From positions 138,174 through 171,982 of the forward strand of contig JAKVBF010000005.1 in the NCBI GenBank assembly GCA_022447555.1: a stretch of 33,809 nt of DNA, in the 5' to 3' direction. Every line of letters begins with the position of its first letter. Position 1 is the stretch's first letter. Positions 1 to 8,396 of this stretch are shown in pieces. The translations under genes were made by a program, and so were the position numbers. Source of the stretch: Mariniblastus sp. (lineage in GTDB: Bacteria > Planctomycetota > Planctomycetia > Pirellulales > Pirellulaceae). Under the pieces are notes generated by a model. That model saw nothing but the letters and a program-made list of their open reading frames with translations, searched no databases and was not told where the DNA came from.

Positions 1-474
1 GTTGGTTCCGCAGGAGCCGATTTGCCCCTCGTTTTGAACGCAGATACAGCATCCAGCGGAAAATCGTTATGCATGGCTACAGGGCTAATCGACGTGGATG
101 ACAACGTTGAGGGGCTGTTCGTCTTGGATCGCCTAAGTGGCAACCTGCAGTGTTGGGTTATGAACCGACAGACAGGTGGGATCGCTGCCATCTATTTCGC
201 CCGACCCGCTCAAGACATGGATTTGGACAAAACGGGCGACATTGATTACGTCATGACGACCGGTCGATTCAATTTTCAAAGGCGAGGACGAACCGGTAAT
301 TTTGCCCCAGCCGGATGCGTTTGTTACGTTGGAGACGGGAACAGCGGGAAAGTCATTGGCTACAGTGTCCAATACAATCGTCAGGCGGCCATCCGGGGCG
401 GAGCGACGTCGGGACAGATGGCGGTTGTCTGCAAGGGTTTTGCCCGTGACGGCGGCCTCCAACGAGACCAGTAA
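1..474 (+). CDS. Planctomycete-type conserved hypothetical protein, 3' part only
   Basis: The reading frame is open from the first base of the window to the TAA at 472-474, so the gene starts upstream and only the last 157 codons are here. A TTG at 22 could act as a start, but the frame continues before it with normal-looking sequence. The product is glycine-rich and probably beta-rich. It has two similar segments, LSGNLQCWVMNRQTGG and GNSGKVIGYSVQYNRQ, which suggests an internal repeat. I recognise the overall pattern (MATGLIDVDDNVEGLFVLD) only as resembling planctomycete proteins of unknown function; I cannot assign a role. It converges on the AnmK-like gene at 562-1860, with a GC-rich hairpin between them. 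Confidence 0.6.
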   Translation, partial: VGSAGADLPLVLNADTASSGKSLCMATGLIDVDDNVEGLFVLDRLSGNLQCWVMNRQTGGIAAIYFARPAQDMDLDKTGDIDYVMTTGRFNFQRRGRTGNFAPAGCVCYVGDGNSGKVIGYSVQYNRQAAIRGGATSGQMAVVCKGFARDGGLQRDQ

Positions 475-496
475 TCCTGTCTCGGCCCAACGTTTC

Positions 497-525
497 ACCC
501 CGCGGTTTGCTGCAATCAGCGGGGT
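497..525. terminator. GC-rich hairpin between two convergent genes
   Basis: A 7-bp perfect stem (ACCCCGC at 497-503 with GCGGGGT at 519-525) and a 15-base loop lie between the convergent stop codons at 474 and 562. There is no T-run on either strand, so intrinsic termination is only a possibility. Confidence 0.35.
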
Positions 526-561
526 CTCGCTGCACGGTGGCCGAATGCCTGGCGAGTTGGG

Positions 562-1860
562 TTAAATGGCGTCTCGCAGTCGCATGGCGGGAGGTTGAAA
601 ATCAGCCATCTCCCGAAGAACCTGTCGCCAGTTTGAGGGCCGCCCAGGGGTTAATCTACCTAAAATACGTTGGCTTTCTGCGTTGGTTATCCAGGGAATG
701 TTCGCAGGCATCTGATCAATGTTAAGTAGCCCAAGAACCGCCGTTGCGGCGGCATCGACACGACCGTTTTTGAGGCCACATTCGTCTACCAATCGCGCTG
801 AGGCCGACTCGAACGTTCGATCGATTTGGTTGACGAAGGAAGGAGCCAAGTCTTCGGGGGTCTCAATGAAGACTTGGCTCAACTTGTTGCCGGCCGCAAG
901 CCGCGATGCGGTGGCGTGGAGATGGTCGATAAGAAAGACTAAAGAGGTTCTTACGATATCGGCTGCCGATGGAGCCTGAAGCGGGAGTTTGCGGCAACAG
1001 TTTAGATAGTCATCCAGATTGCTAAATGCGGTGTTGGCTTGCTGGGTTCGCCAAGCTTGCAATAGCCGCGGAAGAGTTTGGCCTTGAACGTTGAGTTGGT
1101 GGCTCAAGTCTTGAACTTGGCCCAGTTCGAAAAATTCAAGTACGCGATCCAGAAAGTCCCTGCCCATGGTGTGTGCGGATTGGATTTTAGGGACTTCAGC
1201 TTCTAAACCGTCCGAGGCAGGTAGGAAAACAAGCTGAGATGTTTTATTGATTTTAAGGAATAAATGATGCTGGTCCGAAATGGTTTTCGAACGGTCTGCC
1301 ATCATCAGCCATAGAGGAAGACAATTCAGATTTTGGCCTGAACCACCTACCGCCATATCGCGAGTTGGAAAGGCGTCCAGCGTCGTGATGCCGGTCAATT
1401 CAGCTACGCAGACTGGGTCTATCCAATTGCTGAACCCGACTTGGTCATCGAAGTCCTGAAACCACAGTCCCGGGTCATTGATGGAAACGAGCAACAGTCG
1501 GTCGACATATTTGCCGGCATTTTGTTTGAGCGTTTCAATCATTGGGCAGAGTGCGCGAGATAAATCCGCCTTGGCAGCGAGGATTCCAGCAAAATCGGGC
1601 GATCCGGCTCGCACTAGTTCCAGGCAATTGTCCCTTACCGCATCGGGCAATTCGAATGAATCACTAACGGCATGTTTGAGCCGTAGATATTTTCCATGTC
1701 CCTCGGTGATCACTAACGCACCGAGTACCGAACCAAAGTCATGAGCGATGGACAAACCCATCGTGAGCCTGTGTCTTCGATCGGATAATTCTTGGTCGAT
1801 GCGCTGGACCGGGTCCAGCGGGTTGGGCAAAATCCACTTTTTCGGATTTGGAAAGAACAT
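562..1860 (-). CDS. Degenerate AnmK-like (anhydro-N-acetylmuramic acid kinase family) protein
   Basis: This 432-residue protein resembles AnmK, which phosphorylates 1,6-anhydro-MurNAc during peptidoglycan recycling. The middle (AELTGITTLDAFPTRDMAVGG) matches the family stretch around the conserved Asp-Arg and the following glycines. The C-terminus (DAAATAVLGLLNIDQMPANIPWITNA, then LGRLTPG) matches the typical AnmK end. However, the N-terminal phosphate-binding motif of AnmK (GxMSGTSxDGxD) is replaced by GLSIAHDFGSVLGALV near residues 35-50, and the usual DTGPGN motif is replaced by HTMGRDFLDRV. I infer that it is probably not an active kinase. It lies downstream of the C26-like gene on the same strand, but a strong terminator at 1900-1940 separates them, so it likely has its own promoter. 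The family call is fairly safe; the function is open. Confidence 0.7.
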   Translation of the reverse strand: MFFPNPKKWILPNPLDPVQRIDQELSDRRHRLTMGLSIAHDFGSVLGALVITEGHGKYLRLKHAVSDSFELPDAVRDNCLELVRAGSPDFAGILAAKADLSRALCPMIETLKQNAGKYVDRLLLVSINDPGLWFQDFDDQVGFSNWIDPVCVAELTGITTLDAFPTRDMAVGGSGQNLNCLPLWLMMADRSKTISDQHHLFLKINKTSQLVFLPASDGLEAEVPKIQSAHTMGRDFLDRVLEFFELGQVQDLSHQLNVQGQTLPRLLQAWRTQQANTAFSNLDDYLNCCRKLPLQAPSAADIVRTSLVFLIDHLHATASRLAAGNKLSQVFIETPEDLAPSFVNQIDRTFESASARLVDECGLKNGRVDAAATAVLGLLNIDQMPANIPWITNAESQRILGRLTPGRPSNWRQVLREMADFQPPAMRLRDAI

Positions 1861-1899
1861 TCGCGTTCGGATGTTAAGCTAGCGTTTTTGCGTTGACAT

Positions 1900-1940
1900 A
1901 AAAAAAGCGGTGGTAACCTTTAAGGTCGGCATCCCACCGC
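1900..1940 (-). terminator. Intrinsic terminator of the C26-like gene
   Basis: Read on the minus strand, GCGGTGG pairs with CCACCGC, an inner ACCTT/AGGT pairing extends the hairpin, and a run of seven T follows (the A-run at 1900-1906 on the plus strand). It sits 60 bases after the stop of the gene at 2001-2750. Confidence 0.85.
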
Positions 1941-2000
1941 GTTTGTTGGTAATAAAAACCAGTTGACTCTGGCCGTTTTTTTAAATGTCCTAAATTAGAA

Positions 2001-2750
2001 TCAAGCGGCGATTCTCAAGAAATTGCCAGTTTCGATTTGAATACCTTCCAAAAACTCCTCAAAAACACGAACGTCTAACGCTGAAGCCGCGTCATTTTCG
2101 GGGTGGAACTGGGTGCCAATGGCAAACCAGCCAGAGATTTCACTTTCGATAGCTTCGATCACGCCATCAGGGCAGCGAGCAGTGACGGTAAAACCAGAAG
2201 CTACTTCATCGATGGCCATATGATGTCGGCTGCTGACTCGAATTTCGCCATCCCCATAGACGCGTTCCATAAGTGAACCCGGAGCTACATCTAAACTGTG
2301 GCGATGCCCAGGATCCTGAGGGTCTTTGTGGGGAATGGCTGCTGGAACGTCTTCGGGGATGTGCAAGAAGAGGTTACCGCCCATGGTGACATTCAAAAGT
2401 TGCATGCCAACGCCAATTCCAAAAACAGGCAGTTTTTGCTCGGCAATAGCCATCATCAGTTTGCGGTCAAAGGCTTCACGTTGTTTATCCATTGTACGGA
2501 CCGCAGGATGTAGCATGAAACCGTCTCGTCGTGGATCCAGATCGGCTCCACCGATCATCACAAATCCATCAAGTCGCTCTAAAAGCCCGGTAATATCGTC
2601 TTCTGAGGACATTGGGGGAACGATAACGGGAATGCCTCCGGCTCTTAGAATGCAGTTGTAATAGCCCGATGTAATAACTGAAAATGATGGCTGATTGCCT
2701 TGGGCGCTACGAAAATCTGCGTTAATCCCGATCAATGGTTTCTCAAGCAT
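2001..2750 (-). CDS. Class I glutamine amidotransferase-like (peptidase C26) protein lacking the nucleophile Cys
   Basis: The 249-residue product has the layout of gamma-glutamyl-gamma-aminobutyrate hydrolases such as PuuD: PLIGINADFR at the N-terminus, DGFVMIGGADLDP near 61-73, the nucleophile elbow PVFGIGVGMQLLN near 108-120, and TQFHPE near 213-218. In active members the elbow reads GxCxG. Here residue 113 is Gly (codon GGC at 2412-2414 on the minus strand), one base away from Cys TGC. The His and Glu of the triad (H216, E218) are kept. I infer that it is catalytically dead as an amidase, or that it binds a ligand. A good Shine-Dalgarno (AAAGGAG) sits just before the ATG. It ends in a strong terminator and is preceded by traces of a broken small gene. 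Confidence 0.85.
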   Translation of the reverse strand: MLEKPLIGINADFRSAQGNQPSFSVITSGYYNCILRAGGIPVIVPPMSSEDDITGLLERLDGFVMIGGADLDPRRDGFMLHPAVRTMDKQREAFDRKLMMAIAEQKLPVFGIGVGMQLLNVTMGGNLFLHIPEDVPAAIPHKDPQDPGHRHSLDVAPGSLMERVYGDGEIRVSSRHHMAIDEVASGFTVTARCPDGVIEAIESEISGWFAIGTQFHPENDAASALDVRVFEEFLEGIQIETGNFLRIAA

Positions 2751-2815
2751 GCTTTACTCCTTTAAATTTGCTGTAACGACCCTTCGTGGGTCCATTTGAG
2801 GCCTGGAATTGAACG

Positions 2816-3016
2816 TCAGGCTCTGGGTGATCTATGAGATCTCCGGGTATTCGCTGGGCAATCTTTGGGTGGTTCTGCGTTGAATTCGTTCAACTCACTT
2901 GTCACCTGTTTCATTGCTCCGACTGTTGCCCGTCCTGAGCCTGTGTCGGTTAACTCCTCGCTAAGTGCGTTTGCCTCGTTGGTGCTGTAATCCGATTCAC
3001 AACCACCGACGACCAA
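2816..3016 (-). pseudogene. Possible broken small lipoprotein gene
   Basis: A 66-codon frame opens with LVVGGC, which looks like the end of a lipoprotein signal peptide, and continues with an acidic, coding-like stretch (ANALSEELTDTGSGRATVGAMKQ). Upstream in the same frame the sequence reads IKILDVFWR, then a TAG stop at 3023-3025, then PTLVVGGC, as if a signal peptide were interrupted. The last residues (DCPANTRRSHRSPRA) look out of frame. Removing one A near 2860 would give a frame that runs on to the start of the C26-like gene. This may be a decaying lipoprotein gene or chance; the evidence is weak. Confidence 0.22.
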
Positions 3017-3019
3017 TGT

Positions 3020-3202
3020 GGGCTATCGCCAAAAAACGTCAAGGATTTTTATGTAAATTGACGTCCGACGGCAGGCCGTATCCACATCTTGTGCTAGCAG
3101 TGATAGCATGTGCTAGCGGAATTGGCCTTTTGGCGGATTGCCCTGAAAGTTGAAAACCACTTGCAACGGCCTCACAAGCCGCTCGGAAAATAAAGCAAAC
3201 CT
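3020..3202 (+). other. Upstream region of the OleA-like gene with a direct repeat
   Basis: Two copies of TGTGCTAGC, at 3090-3098 and 3109-3117, are spaced 19 bp start to start. Each contains the palindrome GCTAGC. They lie about 90-110 bp before the gene at 3203 and could be an operator. I see no convincing promoter boxes or Shine-Dalgarno here. Confidence 0.25.
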
Positions 3203-4312
3203 ATGAAAATGCGGTATCAAAACGTTTGTATCGAGTCGTTTGGGTATACATTGCCTGAGGAAATATGGACATCGACGGGAATCGAAGACAAGCTCGCCCC
3301 GTTATACGAGCGTTTACGGCTACCTGAAGGTCGGCTTGAAATGATGACGGGAATTCGAGAACGGCGATTTTGGCCTCAGAATATAAGGCCTAGTGAACTG
3401 AGTGTTTCGAGTGCAGGTTTGTCTTTGGAGGCGGCGGGGATTGACCCCGCCTTGATTGGTTGTTTGATCCACGGATCGGTCTGCCGTGATTTTCTTGAGC
3501 CGGCGACCTCGTGTACTGTACATCATCAACTGGGCTTGGCTTCGGATTGTGTGATTTATGATGTTTCCAATGCCTGTTTGGGGATCATGAACGGCATGGT
3601 TCAGGCGGCCAACATGATTGAGTTAGGGCAAATTCAAGCTGCTCTGGTCGTCGGTTCCGAAGGGGGGCGGCAATTGGTGGAAACCACCATTGACACGTTG
3701 AATCGAGACGAATCGCTGACGCGAAAATCGATCAAATCGGCGGTGGCCTCATTAACCATCGGCTCGGCAAGCTGTGCTGTATTGTTGACGCATCGATCGA
3801 TCAGTAAGACCGGGAATCAGATGGTGGCAGCTTACTGTAAAGCCAATACTCAGTTCAACGAGCTCTGCCAAAGTCATCAAGATCAGGCCGGTAGTGAAAT
3901 GACCCCGCTAATGGAGACGGACTCCGAGGAGTTGATGAAACGTGGTATCGAGACGGGTGCTGCAACGATGGCCGAATTTGTTGCCGAATCCGGTTGGTCG
4001 GCTGATTCGATTGATCGAACCGTTTGCCATCAAGTGGGTGGTACTCATCGCAAGTTGATGCTGGAGGCGCTGGGGCTGACGGAACCTCGTGATTATGCGA
4101 CCTTCTCTTGGCTGGGAAACACTGGCGCGGCTGCTTTGCCTATCACCATGGCAATGGCGTGCGAAAATGAATTTGTTTTGTCGGGTGATAAGGTTGGCAT
4201 GTTTGGAATTGGTTCAGGAATTAATTGTTTGATGATCGCGGCGGAATGGAAGAAGTCCTTGGTCCGCGGTACGACTTGGCAATCGAAGCCACTGAGCGTC
4301 TTACCGAGGTAG
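3203..4312 (+). CDS. 3-oxoacyl-ACP synthase III family protein, OleA-like
   Basis: This 369-residue thiolase-fold enzyme has the Cys-His-Asn triad of the FabH/OleA group: C125 in DVSNACLGIMNGM, H276 in CHQVGGTHR and N306 in WLGNTGAAALPI. The FabH signature HQAN is replaced by HQVG, and there is a Glu at 99 in RDFLEPATS. As I recall, OleA, which condenses two fatty acyl-CoAs head to head, uses a Glu in this area, and this favours an OleA-like or related role over fatty acid initiation. No OleB, OleC or OleD gene is next to it, so olefin synthesis cannot be claimed. The start ATG at 3203 has no clear Shine-Dalgarno; a second ATG lies two codons on. It converges on the lipoprotein gene at 4371. 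Confidence 0.8.
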   Translation: MKMRYQNVCIESFGYTLPEEIWTSTGIEDKLAPLYERLRLPEGRLEMMTGIRERRFWPQNIRPSELSVSSAGLSLEAAGIDPALIGCLIHGSVCRDFLEPATSCTVHHQLGLASDCVIYDVSNACLGIMNGMVQAANMIELGQIQAALVVGSEGGRQLVETTIDTLNRDESLTRKSIKSAVASLTIGSASCAVLLTHRSISKTGNQMVAAYCKANTQFNELCQSHQDQAGSEMTPLMETDSEELMKRGIETGAATMAEFVAESGWSADSIDRTVCHQVGGTHRKLMLEALGLTEPRDYATFSWLGNTGAAALPITMAMACENEFVLSGDKVGMFGIGSGINCLMIAAEWKKSLVRGTTWQSKPLSVLPR

Positions 4313-4370
4313 GCAGCCATCAATCTTTACAGCGTTGTATTACGCTTGATTGTGATAGGAAACAGAGCGG

Positions 4371-6161
4371 CTATTTCTTGAGGCGGATGAAGTCCGTTCT
4401 TTTAAGCGTTTCGCTCCCGTCGGTAGAGAGTACCGCTTGGATGTTCTTGGGTTCTCGAACGACTGCTCGAACATTAAATTTGCCATCTATCATCAGCACC
4501 CCTTGCTCGTTTTGAATTCCGAATGCGGAGGTCTTGCTTGAATCGGTGACGGCAGTAGGTTCTGTCCAGGGGCGCGCCGTGCGGTCAGGTCCCTCAATGG
4601 CAATGGCGGTCCAGATTTTGCGATCTTTGATTGCATCTATTTTGGGGGACGTTTTCTGATCGGCGTGTAGTCCCCCTTCCCCGGCGAACAAGTGGACGTT
4701 GGAGCGGGGAGGGCTGTTAGCGGTTCCACCAGGGAAAATCGACTGGAATTCTATCGGTATATCGATCGCGACCGCCAGATTATCGGCGTGATTCCAGGGT
4801 AGATCGAAATCAAAACGGTCGTACAGGTCTTGGTAACCCAGCATCGGAAGGATTGCGACTCGCCAGCTAAGCTGCCCTGGCAGATTCGATGATGCTACTC
4901 GCGCTTGAACACTAGGCAAAGCTCCGTATTGCCCCTCGTATTTCTTAAGGGCAGCTCCAATCTTTTCCATTTTTTCAATGCGCTGAGTCAGTTGGATTTC
5001 CTGTTGAGCATCCTGGATCACGGCGCCCATTAAGTTGGGCAATGAGGCTGGACGACCAATTTGAATCACGATCGACTCGTCCACGGTTTCAAGTCTGGGC
5101 GACTGATCGTTTTGGATTTCGGCCCCGACTTTTTTGAGGGCCTCTGGGGCGCTCTGGATGACCATTGATTTCTGACCTGTGTTGGTCGGAAGCAGGTCGT
5201 CTACTGAAAGGCCGGGGCGGACGCTCGATGTTGGACTCATGCCGGATGAAATTGCCGCGTTACCAATTTTTATAATTTCGGCTCGTAATTCAGGGTTGTC
5301 CAAGAAAATCGCGAGCTCAAAAAAATCGTCGCGGTCACTTAGATTGATTGCCAGTGTCATCTTTTTTAGATCGGCGGGGAGGTCGGCATATTGTTTCGCC
5401 TCCGGTGAAAAGCCAGCCAACATATCGAAAACGCTTCTTAGGATCGGACGCAACGGGCGGGTGGTGATGGCTCCCCAGACGTCGGCATCCTTAGGGATTT
5501 TTTGTGACTCAACGACCAGGTCGGTACCGAGACGCTGATCGCCCGAGAGCTTCGCTAACGCAGATGCGTCACCGATCGCAATGCGTTGATCCGTCATCGC
5601 AACCGATTCGATTTCAGGAAACTTCGTTTCACTCTCGTTTTCAGTCGCCAAATTCTCGCCCCTTGTCGATCGCCTCGCGTTGGCTGCCTCCAGCTGGGAA
5701 CGGTCAATCGGTTTATTGAAGTCCAAAATGATTACCCAAGGCGGCGGTGATGGCGTTTCTAAAAGTCCGGGGGGGAACTGAACGAATTCGCTATCCAAAA
5801 TCACCCATATCCTATCGATATTGTGGAGATCGGAGTTCGCGGACCCAATCATGGGACTCATGGCTTCATTGATCTGAGACCAAGGCAATTCAGAAAGTAA
5901 CGGTTGTTTGACCAGCTGAGAGACATGGATCAGAAAGCAACCAAAGTGGTCGGACTTTAGGAAGGATAGGTCGATTCCATCGACTGACGTTGCCAACGTT
6001 AAGCCACCACTTGGCGTGTCTTGTTCGGTATAGAATTTTGGCGATTGACTCGGTTTCCTTGATTTTGAGGCGACCGAGTCGGGCGGCACACAGCCCGCAA
6101 GTAATAGCGGGGCGATAGCGAGCATTGCAACGAAATAGATTGATTTTGAATCGGGCATCAC
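4371..6161 (-). CDS. Large lipoprotein with DUF1559-like C-terminal region
   Basis: The 596-residue product starts with a signal peptide ending in a clear lipobox (APLLLAGC, Cys near residue 23), so it should be lipid-anchored. The middle 300 residues are not familiar. Around residues 400-470 it has IEKMEKIGAALKKYEGQYGALPS and then LSWRVAILPMLGYQDLYDRF. This resembles the DUF1559 proteins that are very abundant in planctomycetes, although the usual N-terminal pilin-like methylation motif is absent. The function is unknown. It is transcribed alone, divergently from the gene at 6396 across about 230 bp. Confidence 0.75.
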   Translation of the reverse strand: MMPDSKSIYFVAMLAIAPLLLAGCVPPDSVASKSRKPSQSPKFYTEQDTPSGGLTLATSVDGIDLSFLKSDHFGCFLIHVSQLVKQPLLSELPWSQINEAMSPMIGSANSDLHNIDRIWVILDSEFVQFPPGLLETPSPPPWVIILDFNKPIDRSQLEAANARRSTRGENLATENESETKFPEIESVAMTDQRIAIGDASALAKLSGDQRLGTDLVVESQKIPKDADVWGAITTRPLRPILRSVFDMLAGFSPEAKQYADLPADLKKMTLAINLSDRDDFFELAIFLDNPELRAEIIKIGNAAISSGMSPTSSVRPGLSVDDLLPTNTGQKSMVIQSAPEALKKVGAEIQNDQSPRLETVDESIVIQIGRPASLPNLMGAVIQDAQQEIQLTQRIEKMEKIGAALKKYEGQYGALPSVQARVASSNLPGQLSWRVAILPMLGYQDLYDRFDFDLPWNHADNLAVAIDIPIEFQSIFPGGTANSPPRSNVHLFAGEGGLHADQKTSPKIDAIKDRKIWTAIAIEGPDRTARPWTEPTAVTDSSKTSAFGIQNEQGVLMIDGKFNVRAVVREPKNIQAVLSTDGSETLKRTDFIRLKK

Positions 6162-6395
6162 GCGTCGTTTTTAGGGATGAATAAAGGGGAAGAAGATCAG
6201 ACGATAACTGTAGGCTATTTGAATTAACGAACAACCGTCGTAAGCACTACAATTATACTCCGATATGTGTCTGAACGTTTCAACGGGATCGGAACCGCCG
6301 TACATTCTTAAGAATCAGAGGCGATAAGCTGTCGGATCACCCTTCCTCGGGCTAAACTAGCTAGGGCTTTGTTCATCCCTTAATTTTGGTCAATC

Positions 6396-7991
6396 ATGAA
6401 TAGAAGAAAACGTCGAGCCAAATCAAAGGCGTTCCCGCCGGGCAGATCGTCAAGCTCTAGGTTGCCATCCGGTTCGCTTCGCAATTTTATTATTTTCATC
6501 CTGTTTTCGGTGTTGATCGCTACTGGTTTATTGGCGACCCGGTATCGGGTGGAATCTAAGAATCGAAAGAAGGAGTTGGCCGCTGCCGAAGCGAAACTTC
6601 AATCGGATGCCGAGCAGACCAGTTCGATCGAAGCTGAGGTAACGGATGCTGTGGAATCGGGTGACACCTCCCGATTGGAGGAATTGTTAGATCTTTTAAT
6701 AATTGATCCAGATGAAGAGTTTGCGGTTCAATTAGAGAAAATCAAAAATCGATTGGTTATTTCTGAGGCCTTATTGAATATGTCGGCGGATCCCGGTGCC
6801 AGACAGTTTGGATTATTGTCGGGTTTGGACGCGCTGACGTTATGGCACACTCTGAACGTCATTTATGAGGTGGATGATCCGGGGTTACACCGGCAGCTGA
6901 AGGAATTAGCCGGTGGTCATGTCGATGACGACGACTCGAAGGTAGCGGCTCGAGCCAATTATGTTTTGGCGCTGGTGAAAATTCACCGATTTATTATCTC
7001 CGGGGAACCCGCTGATTTTGGTCTGGGCTTGCGACATTATCGTCGGACCCTCGAGGAGGTCGGTGATGATTTGGTGGAAGTCATTCGGATATCCAACTTG
7101 GCATCATTGTTAGCGAAAAGTGGAAATGACGCTGAGGTTCGTCAGTTGTGGGATCTGTTTTTTGATCGCTTCAACAATTCGGACAACGCTGTTATCCAGT
7201 CGTTGGCTGACAAAGCTTATGATCAGTACGTTTTTGCTGGTTCGCGTTTGGCCGATTCACTAAAACAGATTATCGCAGGGGATTCGGAAGCAGTGGTCGT
7301 GTTTCGAAATCAAGTCGACGAGCTGGTTCAATCGTTTCAACTATCCAATGGAGGCTTTGACCAATTGTTGTCGATGTTAGAGGTTTTGGTGCAAACAGGT
7401 GATGCCCAGCAGGTGGAAGCGATGGCTCAGTCGTTACGGGATCGCCTACCTTCGATTGGAGGAAGGGCCGACATTGAGGGCGTTAAGCGTAAACTGGACT
7501 CGCTATTAAACCGTGTAAAATTAGTCGGGCAAGAGTTTGAATTTACAGGTTTGATTGACGCTTATGGCAGAGGTTTTCAGCCAAGTATTTTAGACGACTG
7601 CAAAGTGTTGGTCGTTTTTTGGTCCCCGGGAAATACTTCATCGATGGAACGGCTTGCGAGTGTTCACAAAATGGTGGGGATGTTCGATGGGAGTCAATTA
7701 CGATTGGTCGCCGTCATGAATCCACCGCCAACGACGATGCTCGAGGGGACGGGTGAAGCGAAGGAAGTGAAATTGAAATCGCTAAACGACGCGGTAGCTG
7801 TTTTTCCAGAATCCTTGCCGAACTGTCATTTTGTGAAAGTCGATTCGAGTAATGGGCGATTGCTCCGGTTGTTGAGGCAATTGGGGCCTCCCTTTTTGCC
7901 CTACATGGTGATGGTCGATAGGGGGCATGAGATCATCGCGCTCAATCCCAATCCAGAAAATCTGATCGAGCTGCTCGGCGGAGTGAAGTGA
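6396..7991 (+). CDS. Membrane-anchored protein with thioredoxin-like C-terminal domain lacking CxxC
   Basis: The 531-residue product begins with a very basic stretch and one membrane helix (about residues 30-48, FIIFILFSVLIATGLLA). A long, mostly helical middle of roughly 300 residues follows and may contain TPR-like repeats. The last 150 residues look like a thioredoxin-like or AhpC/TSA-like fold: GQEFEFTGLIDAYGRGF near 378, then VLVVFWSPGNTSSMERL near 403-419, and a late PFLPYMVMVD in the cis-Pro region. The redox CxxC usually found after VVFWA is replaced by PGNTSS, so disulfide exchange is unlikely. This kind of protein is common in planctomycetes, but I cannot give a function. Confidence 0.65.
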   Translation: MNRRKRRAKSKAFPPGRSSSSRLPSGSLRNFIIFILFSVLIATGLLATRYRVESKNRKKELAAAEAKLQSDAEQTSSIEAEVTDAVESGDTSRLEELLDLLIIDPDEEFAVQLEKIKNRLVISEALLNMSADPGARQFGLLSGLDALTLWHTLNVIYEVDDPGLHRQLKELAGGHVDDDDSKVAARANYVLALVKIHRFIISGEPADFGLGLRHYRRTLEEVGDDLVEVIRISNLASLLAKSGNDAEVRQLWDLFFDRFNNSDNAVIQSLADKAYDQYVFAGSRLADSLKQIIAGDSEAVVVFRNQVDELVQSFQLSNGGFDQLLSMLEVLVQTGDAQQVEAMAQSLRDRLPSIGGRADIEGVKRKLDSLLNRVKLVGQEFEFTGLIDAYGRGFQPSILDDCKVLVVFWSPGNTSSMERLASVHKMVGMFDGSQLRLVAVMNPPPTTMLEGTGEAKEVKLKSLNDAVAVFPESLPNCHFVKVDSSNGRLLRLLRQLGPPFLPYMVMVDRGHEIIALNPNPENLIELLGGVK

Positions 7992-8396
7992 GGTTTTTGG
8001 TGGGTTGAAACGGCCGTGTTTTTTTGGGGGGTGCATAAGCATCGGTTGGGAATGATTGCATCAAAATCGGCCTTTTTTTTGATCTGCCTCCAAATCGATA
8101 GCACTTGGCGGCCGCGACTCGTGAAGTCGCTAGCGACAGCACATCAGAATGGCAGCAGACCGGGTGCCTAAAATCATTTCGTTTCGAAAATGTCGGAATT
8201 TACCGCTTCTGTTCAATCTTGGCACGCAGATTGTGATTTGCTAATCTGTGGCTGTTCGATAGCAAACAAGCCAAACAAAGAATCAAGATTGGTTTGGATC
8301 AAGAAATGAGTTGGATCATGACGATTCAGGTGAAGCTTGACCGGCCATTGATTATTCGCCGTCGAGCTTAAAGAACGAAACGGTAAGGAAGCCACA
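7992..8396 (+). other. Long non-coding leader and intergenic region before rimI
   Basis: No gene is visible in these roughly 400 bases. They contain hairpins at about 8114-8130 (GCGACT and AGTCGC) and near 8225-8246 (CAGATT and AATCTG), and T-runs near 8020 and 8080. They also contain the possible sigma-54 promoter listed separately. If that promoter is real, rimI has a leader of about 190 bases. Confidence 0.4.
8219..8234 (+). promoter_or_regulatory. Candidate sigma-54 (-24/-12) promoter
   Basis: TTGGCACGCAGATTGT matches the sigma-54 consensus TTGGCACG-N4-TTGC at every specified position except the last, where GT replaces GC in the -12 element. The GG and G(C) elements have the correct 10-base spacing. 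Transcription would start near 8246 and run towards the small ORF and rimI. No enhancer-binding protein gene is visible nearby. Confidence 0.4.

Noticed and set aside
2326-2661. Plus-strand ORF opposite the C26-like gene.
   Set aside because: It is a shadow of the minus-strand gene with no motif of its own.
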